Assembly: GCA_030611185.1 (NCBI GenBank)
Contig: JAUWQG010000009.1
Span: 1-16,906, forward strand
Direction of reading: 5' to 3'
Length of the DNA stretch: 16,906 bases
Source: Nitrososphaerota archaeon
GTDB taxonomy: Archaea; Thermoproteota; Nitrososphaeria; Nitrososphaerales; Nitrosopumilaceae
Shown: piece after piece, positions 1-6,377 of the stretch
Layout of the letters: every line of letters begins with the position of its first letter
Position numbering within the stretch: position 1 is the stretch's first letter
Made by a program: the position numbers and the translations under genes
The notes under the pieces: generated by a model
Database searches by the model: none
Told to the model about the DNA's origin: nothing
Seen by the model: only the letters and a program-made list of their open reading frames with translations

Positions 1-73
1 TGATAACTCTAGTTTAGTTTATAATTAATTATTTTTAGTTAGAATTTCTCTCTTTAAAAAAATTAAAGAAAAA

Positions 74-100
74 GATGGAGTGGAAAGATAGGTGTGTGGG
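74..100 (+). repeat. ORB-like element A
   Basis: TGGAGTGGAAA at 76-86 is followed by GATAGG and then a GGG at 98-100. The 11-mer is identical to the two copies on the minus strand at 184-194 and 246-256. Its G-rich flank points right, towards elements B and C. It is the most degenerate of the three outside the 11-mer. Confidence 0.5.
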
Positions 101-175
101 TTAAATCCCAAACCAACACAGGTTAACATTTTTGTTAAAGTCTTGTTAAGAAATTACCAAAAAAGCCTATTTTGA

Positions 176-197
176 CCCCCTAATTTCCACTCCAGGC
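176..197 (-). repeat. ORB-like element B
   Basis: Read on the minus strand this is CCTGGAGTGGAAA, then TTA, then five Gs. The GTGGAAA half followed by a GGGGG string is the best match in the window to the archaeal ORB pattern. On the plus strand, 178-197 (CCCTAATTTCCACTCCAGGC) is repeated exactly at 240-259. Confidence 0.55.
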
Positions 198-238
198 GTT
201 AAGATGGGTGTTAACAATGTGAATAACCCTAAACTAAC

Positions 239-259
239 ACCCTAATTTCCACTCCAGGC
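239..259 (-). repeat. ORB-like element C
   Basis: This is a second perfect copy of the 20-mer found at 178-197, offset by 62 bp and in the same orientation. The G-run is interrupted (GGGTG on the minus strand). Confidence 0.55.
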
Positions 260-343
260 ACGGAAATCTCCTAATTTAATTGGCTAACTGAAGATTAATT
301 GTTAATAACAAAAAATACCACAGGCATGGGTTAGACAGTCAAT

Positions 344-395
344 GTTAACAAAGTAGTTAGTTAACAAAGCTTCTTGGATCTATTGAATTGTTAAC
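344..395. promoter_or_regulatory. Cluster of GTTAAC palindromes before the winged-helix gene
   Basis: GTTAAC occurs at 344-349, 360-365 and 390-395, with two more copies at 122-127 and 210-215. The first two of this cluster are part of a perfect 10-bp direct repeat, GTTAACAAAG, with a 16-bp period (344-353 and 360-369). The copy at 390-395 sits 25-30 nt before the ATG at 420, where a TATA box would be expected. A factor bound there could block transcription, possibly the winged-helix product itself. That is inference from position only. Confidence 0.4.
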
Positions 396-419
396 ATTCG
401 ATCCTCATAGATCTTAAAG

Positions 420-806
420 ATGGCAAAAAAACGAATACGTATCGATATGGAAGACTCTGATGGAGCTCGTTATGATATTAAATTAGAGGGAAATGTTACC
501 AGGGATAAAGTCCTTAAAATATTTGAAATGATGGATTTAATGAATATTGAAGAGGAACAAGAAACCATCAATATTGATTCAATTGGTGCTAAAATCTGGC
601 ATATTGTAGACAAATTCTTCCCAATGGGCAAGTTTACTTCAACAAATATTCTTGAAAAGTATGAAGATGAATACAACGAACCTGTAAAACTAAGTATTAT
701 TTCCACATACCTATCGAGATTTTCTTCAAAAGGTAAAATAGATAGGATTCGAACGGGCCGTGAGTGGACCTATCAACCCATAAAACTTAGTCAAAAACAA
801 AAATAA
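420..806 (+). CDS. Winged-helix DNA-binding domain protein, unknown role
   Basis: The 128-residue protein begins with a basic, strand-rich segment (residues 4-25, alternating charged and hydrophobic), then an acidic helical stretch (26-50). A winged-helix-like fold follows at about 54-125: helices around IGAKIWHIVDKFF and TSTNILEKYEDEY, a likely recognition helix around KLSIISTYLSRFSSKG, and a wing ending in REWTYQPI. I do not recognise a named family. The ATG follows GTTAAC-rich DNA, and I see no Shine-Dalgarno sequence. It converges on the AbrB-like gene, with two bases between the stop codons. It lies next to the candidate origin. Winged-helix initiators near archaeal origins are known (for example WhiP in Sulfolobus), but nothing in this sequence proves such a role. 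Confidence 0.75.
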   Translation: MAKKRIRIDMEDSDGARYDIKLEGNVTRDKVLKIFEMMDLMNIEEEQETINIDSIGAKIWHIVDKFFPMGKFTSTNILEKYEDEYNEPVKLSIISTYLSRFSSKGKIDRIRTGREWTYQPIKLSQKQK

Positions 807-808
807 AA

Positions 809-970
809 TTACGAAATTGTTATTTTACGCACAATTAATCTATCTTTACCTAAAATCAATTTTACATACTCACCCTTTTGAACATCCATATACTTTCTAA
901 ATTGTTTTGGAATTGAAATTGTACCTGCAGAAGTTATTTTTACTAAAACTTCATTTTCTTGAACAGACAT
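809..970 (-). CDS. AbrB/SpoVT-like swapped-hairpin DNA-binding protein (53 aa)
   Basis: The minus strand encodes a 53-residue protein starting MSVQENEVLVKITSAGTISI and ending in RLIVRKITIS. The pattern VKITSAGTISIPKQFRKYM, then V..GEYVKLIL, then D.L.V, is the AbrB/MazE/SpoVT swapped-hairpin DNA-binding domain, in which the 'G-x-I-x-I-P' turn is diagnostic. These proteins dimerise and act as transcription regulators or as antitoxins. There is no toxin gene beside it, so a stand-alone regulator is more likely. A TATA-like stretch at 990-1001 is centred about 25 nt before the ATG, which fits a leaderless transcript. It is short enough to be missed by automated length cut-offs. Confidence 0.8.
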   Translation of the reverse strand: MSVQENEVLVKITSAGTISIPKQFRKYMDVQKGEYVKLILGKDRLIVRKITIS

Positions 971-989
971 ATAATAATAATAAATTAAT

Positions 990-1001
990 AATATATATAA
1001 T
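990..1001 (-). promoter_or_regulatory. TATA box for the AbrB-like gene
   Basis: AATATATATAAT is centred about 25 nt upstream of the ATG whose first base is at 970 on the minus strand. The position fits archaeal leaderless transcription. The surrounding 971-1020 is almost pure A/T, so the exact box boundaries are uncertain. Confidence 0.45.
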
Positions 1002-1075
1002 TTATATTTAATAATAGAAAATTACACTTCAGGGGTATTTTTTCTAAAATTAATTTGTTTGAAATTAAAATAAGA

Positions 1076-1675
1076 TTAAACAACGGTTGGATTTGATTCT
1101 AATACACCAATCTTCTCTTTTCCCTTTTTAGAAATTGAATAAGAATATGGTTTTGATTCTGTATTTCTTTGGACGTATCCATCTTCAAATAATTTTTTCA
1201 TTAATCTTGATGTGTGTTCTCGACTCCGTTTTAACGTGATTTGTATGTCACGTGATGTCATAGCTTTGTTTGTGATTAACTGCAACACGTAATCTATTGC
1301 ATTATTATGATCTAGATTAGGCATACGAGTAATAATTTGAGGCTTCTCAGGCACAATTTCAGACTTTACAACTTGCTCAATTAACTTCTCTTTAATCTCA
1401 TTTTTTGCCAGTTTTTCTAAGAATTGCTTCAATTCCAAATTTTGGTCCACAGGTTTTTCCTCAACACCTTGAATTTCCAATGAATCCAGGCGTATTTTCA
1501 TATCAATTAACTGTCTTTCGTAATACTCCAAACGTTCTGCTTGTGATGCATCTGTTGTTTCATTAGTCTTAATCATCGGACGCAATTTGAAATAGGCAAA
1601 AAGACCACCTAATCCAACTAAAAACGCAATAATCACACTCAATATTACATCAAGATCAGGAATTTCTATTAACAT
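1076..1675 (-). CDS. Membrane-anchored winged-helix regulator
   Basis: The protein has an N-terminal transmembrane helix (about residues 9-29, ILSVIIAFLVGLGGLFAYF) followed by KLRPMIK. By the positive-inside rule this puts the rest in the cytoplasm. A charged, coiled-coil-like segment follows (about 44-105), then a C-terminal winged helix (about 121-191) with TSRDIQITLKRSREHTSRLM as the helix-turn-helix and a wing around DGYVQRNTESKPYSYSIS, like MarR/ArsR-type domains. I chose the ATG at 1675; a GTG immediately upstream (1678) would add one residue. It may tether a transcription regulator to the membrane, perhaps sensing an envelope signal. An ATCACA/TGTGAT inverted repeat overlaps its start. 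The specific function is unknown. Confidence 0.75.
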   Translation of the reverse strand: MLIEIPDLDVILSVIIAFLVGLGGLFAYFKLRPMIKTNETTDASQAERLEYYERQLIDMKIRLDSLEIQGVEEKPVDQNLELKQFLEKLAKNEIKEKLIEQVVKSEIVPEKPQIITRMPNLDHNNAIDYVLQLITNKAMTSRDIQITLKRSREHTSRLMKKLFEDGYVQRNTESKPYSYSISKKGKEKIGVLESNPTVV

Positions 1676-1701
1676 CACAGAATTTAATCCTAAAATGTGA
1701 T
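1674..1701. promoter_or_regulatory. Inverted repeat over the start of the membrane-anchored regulator
   Basis: ATCACA at 1674-1679 and TGTGAT at 1696-1701 form a perfect 6-bp inverted repeat with a 16-bp gap. They cover the start codon and the leader or TATA area of the minus-strand gene. Further ATCAC/GTGAT words follow to the right, which makes an operator plausible. No factor is identified. Confidence 0.35.
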
Positions 1702-1801
1702 TTATCGTGATTGACCAACATTATTTCACACTTTAGATTAACATCCTCACATCGCTTATCACAACAAAGTTAACTTGATCATAAATGAAAATTACACAAC
1801 A

Positions 1802-2164
1802 TCACATATTACATGCCTGACGTATTACTCTATCAATCACACCTATCACATCATCTTCTCTTTCTGGAAAGACATCACTATCACTTATCACACTTATTTG
1901 CTCTGAGAGTTTTGATATCACATCAATATCATCAGGCAAAAGTATGCCTAGACCACGTAATAGAATGATTGAATAAAATAAAGCAATTAATTTCTCTCTA
2001 GATTGACTAACTTGCCTATAATACGCACCTTTTGTTATAGTAAATTTAGAATCTAGAAGATCTTTCTGATTTAAAATAATTTCAATTTGTCGTTCAGTAA
2101 ACAATGATTTTTTGATAATTTTCCTAATAATATTGTTAAAATTAGATTGATCGAACTCCGACAT
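1802..2164 (-). CDS. Small helical protein, putative DNA-binding
   Basis: The product is 120 residues and mostly helical by eye. It contains LFTERQIEIILNQ (21-33) followed by ITKGAYYRQVSQSREKLIAL (43-62), which looks like a helix-turn-helix pair with a Lys/Arg/Gln-rich recognition helix. A hydrophobic helix, FYSIILLRGLGILL (63-76), is too short and too mixed to be a confident membrane span. The tail is acidic. I recall this kind of short protein in thaumarchaeal genomes as conserved hypothetical, without a known role. The start ATG is 65 bp from the divergent GGGP synthase gene, so the two promoters share one short intergenic region. Its 3' half is rich in GTGAT words that also occur in the neighbouring spacer. 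Confidence 0.65.
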   Translation of the reverse strand: MSEFDQSNFNNIIRKIIKKSLFTERQIEIILNQKDLLDSKFTITKGAYYRQVSQSREKLIALFYSIILLRGLGILLPDDIDVISKLSEQISVISDSDVFPEREDDVIGVIDRVIRQACNM

Positions 2165-2199
2165 AGCTATACAAATCTGTATAACACTATTCCAATTAA

Positions 2200-2208
2200 A
2201 CTTTAAAG
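2200..2208 (+). promoter_or_regulatory. TATA box for the GGGP synthase-DP2 operon
   Basis: ACTTTAAAG is centred about 26 nt before the ATG at 2230. That predicts transcription starting at or next to the start codon. No Shine-Dalgarno sequence is visible. Confidence 0.45.
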
Positions 2209-2229
2209 AGTCATCTACAAACCCATTTT

Positions 2230-2982
2230 ATGTCTGGAAATAAAGTTGAATTATTCCTAAAATCTGAATTAAAAAAGAAAAATGCATTATTGTTTGTTTT
2301 AATAGACTCTGAAGTTTCAAACCTGGAATCATCAAAGAAACTGGCTAGGGATGTAGAAAAAATAGGTGCTTCAGCCATTCTAGTAGGAGGATCTTCAGCA
2401 ACTGATCAAATTGAGATGTCCCAAGTAGTCAAGGGCATTAAACAAGGTATCAAAATACCAATTATTTTATTTCCAGGAAACGTTACGGGAGTTGTTCCAG
2501 ATGCTGATGCTATACTTTTTAGTTCATTGATGAATTCTGAAAACCCATATTTTATTACACAGGCACAAGCACTTGGGGCACCAAGCGTGCTCAAATTTGG
2601 CCTTGAACCACTCCCTACTGCGTATTTGGTTATTGGTGATGGAACTTCGGCATGGTTTGTTGGCTCAGCAAGGGGTATTCCATTTGAAAAACCAAAAATT
2701 GCAGCCGCATATGCACTTGCAGCACAATTTCTTGGCATGAGATTTGTATACTTGGAGGCAGGATCAGGAGCAAAATCCACAGTAACTCCTGAAATGGTTA
2801 AAACAGTTAGAAAAGCATTTAATGGATTTTTGATTGTTGGTGGAGGAATAAAGGATGTAAAAACGGCAAAAGAACTAGTCAAAGCAGGTGCTGATGCCCT
2901 TGTTATTGGAACTTTCTTGGAGAAAGGAGGGAGCATTAAGAAACTAACAGAAATTGCAAAAACAATTCAAAGAACCAAATAA
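2230..2982 (+). CDS. Geranylgeranylglyceryl phosphate synthase
   Basis: The 250-residue protein has the TIM-barrel pattern of the GGGPS/PcrB family: AILVGGSSATD (49-59), KIPIILFPGN (75-84), YLEAGSGA (174-181) and FLIVGGGI (200-207), the last two forming the phosphate-binding end of the barrel, then GADALVIGTFLEKG. The enzyme joins geranylgeranyl diphosphate to sn-glycerol-1-phosphate. This is the first ether-bond step in archaeal membrane lipid synthesis, at the cytoplasmic face of the membrane. The length is normal for the longer archaeal group. It is the first gene of an apparent operon with the DNA polymerase DP2 gene, which starts 12 bp after its stop. That pairing has no obvious functional logic. 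Confidence 0.93.
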   Translation: MSGNKVELFLKSELKKKNALLFVLIDSEVSNLESSKKLARDVEKIGASAILVGGSSATDQIEMSQVVKGIKQGIKIPIILFPGNVTGVVPDADAILFSSLMNSENPYFITQAQALGAPSVLKFGLEPLPTAYLVIGDGTSAWFVGSARGIPFEKPKIAAAYALAAQFLGMRFVYLEAGSGAKSTVTPEMVKTVRKAFNGFLIVGGGIKDVKTAKELVKAGADALVIGTFLEKGGSIKKLTEIAKTIQRTK

Positions 2983-2994
2983 TAACAAAGTATA

Positions 2995-5900
2995 ATGTCT
3001 GAAAATACCGCCACTTCTCGTTTACATGGCATAAAAATGCCTGATTATTATAGAAATTACTATGCTGATCTTTCATCTGACACTTATACAATTTTTGAGA
3101 GCGCAGCAGAGGCCAAATCAAGTTTAGTAGACTCTTCTGGAATAATCGAGCCTAAAATCGCATTTGATCTGGCAGATAGAGTTGCAAAAATGCACGAAAT
3201 TGATATTGCCGATCCTCTTCGTGAAATATTAAAAATCAATGGAAAAGAACTTTCAGCATTAATTCTCTCAAAGGAAATTGCCTTAGGAAAATATTCTCTT
3301 CCTGAAGCCACTTTGGAGGAGAAATTAGATTTAGCAGTTAGAGTAGGATTGGCTATAGTCACAGAGGGTGTCACAATAGCGCCTCTTCAAGGAATAAGTG
3401 AAGTTAAGATAAAGAAAAACAAAGATGGAACCGACTATCTCTCAGTTTCTATAGCTGGTCCAATGAGATCTGCTGGCGGAACTGAATCTGCTGTAACTAT
3501 GCTAATAGCTGACCACGTACGAAAAATAGCTGGACTTTCTAAATTCCAAGCCGACTCTTTTGATGATGAAACTGGTAGATTTGTTGAAGAATTACGAATC
3601 TATGAAAGGGAAGCTGGAAATTTCCAATTTCATATCTTAGATGAGGATATTATCCGGGTAATTTCCAATCTTCCCGTTGAACTTAACGGAGTAGACACAG
3701 ATCCATTCGAGGTGGTTAACCATAAAGGAATGACAAGGATCAAAACAGATAGGGTTAGAGGTGGAGCATTAAGGGTCTTAAATGATGGATTAATTGGAAG
3801 ATCAAAAAAACTACTCAAAAGAATAGAACTCTATAATCTTGATGGTTGGGAATGGCTTGCAGACCTAAAAGGAGCTATTCAAACAGGTGATAAACAAGAA
3901 AACGCAGCCGCAAAAAGAATGCGTGAAGTTATCACTGGACGTTCTGTTTTATCAATGCCTAACAAATTAGGAGGATTTAGGCTAAGATATGGGCGTGCCT
4001 GTAATACAGGATTTGCTGCAGTTGGAATTCATCCTGCAGTTGCAGAAATTCTAGATCATACCGTAGCTGTTGGTACCCAAGTCAAAATTGACATTCCAGG
4101 AAAAGGAGCCACAGTAGCTTTTGTTGATTCAATAGAAACTCCAACAGTTCGTGTAAAAAATGGGGATGTTGTAAAAATTAGAGATGTAAAACATGGAATT
4201 GAAATTAGAAAAGATATTGAAAAAATTTTACATTTAGGAGATATTTTAATTTCCTTTGGAGATTTCTTGGAAAATAATGCTCAACTTATACCAACAGGAT
4301 ATGTTGAAGAATTTTGGATTGAGGAATTAAGAGAAAAACTAGCAAAATATGAGCCTAATGACGAATATCTAACCCAATTTCTAAATAGAGTACCTACTTT
4401 GGATGAATCTCTGAAGATTTCATTAGATTTTCAGATCCCTTTACATCCACAATTTCTTTACTTTTGGGACCAAATTTCTTCTTCAGAATTATCTGAACTT
4501 TTACAACCTAAAAAAGTCAATGAAAATTCAATAGAATATCCAATAAATATCAAGAAAATACTTGAAAAATTAGGAGTTCCACATAAACAAAAAGAATCAA
4601 TTATTCTTGAAGAAAATGAAGCAAAAATTTTCTATAATTTACTCTTCAGAAAAGCACCAATAATTGATGATTCTTCTGTACCTAAAATTATTTCAAAATC
4701 ATCTGAAATTCCAATAAGAAATAAATTTTCTACATCAATAGGCGTTAGAATAGGAAGACCCGAAAAAGCAGCTGCTAGGAAAATGAAACCACCAACCCAT
4801 GTTTTATTCCCAATTAGTGATAAAGGAGGACCCACAAGAGACCTTCTAAAAGCCTCTAGACAAACTAATTTTTTCACCAATATTTTTAATCGCCAGTGCA
4901 ATATTTGCAATGAGCCTTCAATTGGAATAAAATGCTCAAAATGTGGGACCAAAACATCGATAATATATCAATGCTTAAACTGCAGGGATATTCTTGAATC
5001 TCCCTTCTGTGAAAAATGTAAACGAAAGGCTCCTTCACACTCTTACAAATCATTTCCCTTAAAAGAAAAATTGCTAGCAGCACAAGAAAAAATGGGGATT
5101 AGGGCACAAGAACCATTCAAAGGAGTAAAAGAGCTCATCAGTCAAGATAGAATTGCCGAACCACTTGAGAAGGGTTTGGTTCGTCAAAATTTTGGCCTTA
5201 CCACATTCAAAGATGGAACCGTACGCTTTGATGCCACTAATTCCCCAATTACTCAATTCAAACCCTCATGGATTGGAACTTCTATTGAAAAACTCAATGA
5301 ATTAGGATACACACATGATATTGATGGAAATCCAATTACAAATTCTGAACAAATTATAGAAATTCGCATGCAGGATGTAATTATTCCATATGAAAGTGGA
5401 AGATATCTTGTATCCATCTGTAAATACATTGATACATTATTGAAAAAATTCTATGGAAAACTCCCTTTTTACAATGTTAAAAATACTGAAGAATTAATCG
5501 GGCATCTAATAATTGGTCTGGCTCCACACACTTCGGTAGGAATTGTAGGAAGAGTCATAGGATTTACGGAAACACACGTCTGTTTTGCTACTCCAAATTG
5601 GCATTCAGCCAAAAGAAGGGATGCAGATGGAGACGCAGATTCAATAATGCTTCTTATGGATAGTCTTCTTAATTTCTCTAGACAATTCCTTTCAGATAGA
5701 ATTGGAGGATTAATGGATGCACCACTACTGATTCAGCCATTGGTTTTACCACATGAATCTCAACCACAAGCCCACAATTTGGAAGTTACCAAGTTTTTAC
5801 CATTAGAATTTTTTGAATCAACACTTCAGCAAAAAAAGGCCTCAGAAGTAAAATCCGTTGAAATTATTGAATCAAGATTAGAGACAGAAAGACAATTCTA

Positions 5901-6372
5901 TGATTATTACTTTACCCATCAAACCTCCTCGCTTACTACATCAAAATCTCGAAGTGCATATTCCACACTTGGCTCTATGTTGGATAAACTTGACATGCAA
6001 ATTAGAAATGCCGATATGATTGATGCGGTAAACACTTCAGAAATTGTTTCTAATGTAATATCCACACATCTAGTCCCAGACATTATGGGAAATCTTCGTG
6101 CATATGCAAGACAAAGTTTCAGATGTACGGCTTGTGGAAAATCATATCGTCGTCTTCCATTAACTCAAAACTGCGTTTGCAGTCACAAACTAATTCAAAC
6201 CATAACTAGAGGCTCTGTAGAAAAGTACCTAAAACTAGCCAAGAGATTGGTGAATAATTATGATGTGGGAGAATATCAAAAAGGCCGGATTCATGCACTA
6301 TCTGACGAAATTGATCTAGTTTTTGGAAAAAAATCAGGAGATCAGTCTCTACTTACCGATTATGCGTCTTAA
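2995..6372 (+). CDS. polC: DNA polymerase D (family D, pol II) large subunit DP2
   Basis: The 1125-residue protein is the catalytic subunit of the archaeal D-family replicative polymerase, which works with the DP1 exonuclease subunit. Conserved blocks visible are GPMRSAGGTESA (155-166), GRPEKAAARKMKPP (587-600), a Cys-rich zinc module beginning CNIC (635-638) with further CxxC pairs, and NSPITQFKPSWIG. The active-site acidic block DADGDAD spans 876-882; D878 and D880 correspond to the two catalytic aspartates of the double-psi barrel. A second zinc module starts at C1044/C1047. The final residues QSLLTDY (1117-1123) match a PCNA-interacting (PIP) motif, QxxLxxY. I see no intein. It is co-directional with GGGP synthase, and its stop is 5 bp from that of convergent glyA. 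Confidence 0.96.
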   Translation: MSENTATSRLHGIKMPDYYRNYYADLSSDTYTIFESAAEAKSSLVDSSGIIEPKIAFDLADRVAKMHEIDIADPLREILKINGKELSALILSKEIALGKYSLPEATLEEKLDLAVRVGLAIVTEGVTIAPLQGISEVKIKKNKDGTDYLSVSIAGPMRSAGGTESAVTMLIADHVRKIAGLSKFQADSFDDETGRFVEELRIYEREAGNFQFHILDEDIIRVISNLPVELNGVDTDPFEVVNHKGMTRIKTDRVRGGALRVLNDGLIGRSKKLLKRIELYNLDGWEWLADLKGAIQTGDKQENAAAKRMREVITGRSVLSMPNKLGGFRLRYGRACNTGFAAVGIHPAVAEILDHTVAVGTQVKIDIPGKGATVAFVDSIETPTVRVKNGDVVKIRDVKHGIEIRKDIEKILHLGDILISFGDFLENNAQLIPTGYVEEFWIEELREKLAKYEPNDEYLTQFLNRVPTLDESLKISLDFQIPLHPQFLYFWDQISSSELSELLQPKKVNENSIEYPINIKKILEKLGVPHKQKESIILEENEAKIFYNLLFRKAPIIDDSSVPKIISKSSEIPIRNKFSTSIGVRIGRPEKAAARKMKPPTHVLFPISDKGGPTRDLLKASRQTNFFTNIFNRQCNICNEPSIGIKCSKCGTKTSIIYQCLNCRDILESPFCEKCKRKAPSHSYKSFPLKEKLLAAQEKMGIRAQEPFKGVKELISQDRIAEPLEKGLVRQNFGLTTFKDGTVRFDATNSPITQFKPSWIGTSIEKLNELGYTHDIDGNPITNSEQIIEIRMQDVIIPYESGRYLVSICKYIDTLLKKFYGKLPFYNVKNTEELIGHLIIGLAPHTSVGIVGRVIGFTETHVCFATPNWHSAKRRDADGDADSIMLLMDSLLNFSRQFLSDRIGGLMDAPLLIQPLVLPHESQPQAHNLEVTKFLPLEFFESTLQQKKASEVKSVEIIESRLETERQFYDYYFTHQTSSLTTSKSRSAYSTLGSMLDKLDMQIRNADMIDAVNTSEIVSNVISTHLVPDIMGNLRAYARQSFRCTACGKSYRRLPLTQNCVCSHKLIQTITRGSVEKYLKLAKRLVNNYDVGEYQKGRIHALSDEIDLVFGKKSGDQSLLTDYAS

Positions 6373-6377
6373 AATTA

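Larger units (their letters stand above)
1..419. other. Gene-free region, candidate replication origin (oriC) or complex regulatory region
   Basis: No credible reading frame lies here. The stretch starts with very AT-rich DNA (about 10-73). It contains three copies of TGGAGTGGAAA: plus strand 76-86, minus strand 184-194 and 246-256. In two of them a G-run follows three bases later on the same strand (GGGGG for the copy at 184-194, GGG for that at 246-256). Archaeal origin recognition boxes (ORBs) bound by Orc1/Cdc6 have a TGGAAA-type half site followed by a G-string, and the one-plus-two inverted arrangement recalls Sulfolobus oriC1. The left half of the ORB dyad is not conserved, so the match is partial. 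Five GTTAAC palindromes are interspersed. No orc1/cdc6 gene is in the window; it would have to lie to the left. From memory, this gene set lies close to the orc1/cdc6 end of the Nitrosopumilus numbering. The alternative is a promoter and operator region for the gene at 420. Confidence 0.5.

Noticed and set aside
76..259. Repeats in the left intergenic region as a CRISPR array
   Set aside because: Only three copies of an 11-mer, in both orientations and with unequal spacing; no repeat-spacer periodicity.
2406..2936. 176-residue minus-strand frame inside the GGGP synthase gene
   Set aside because: It is antisense to a clearly recognised enzyme and has no family-like motifs; a codon shadow.
2995..6372. 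Intein in the DP2 gene
   Set aside because: Length is normal for DP2 and the conserved blocks run without a Hint-type insertion.
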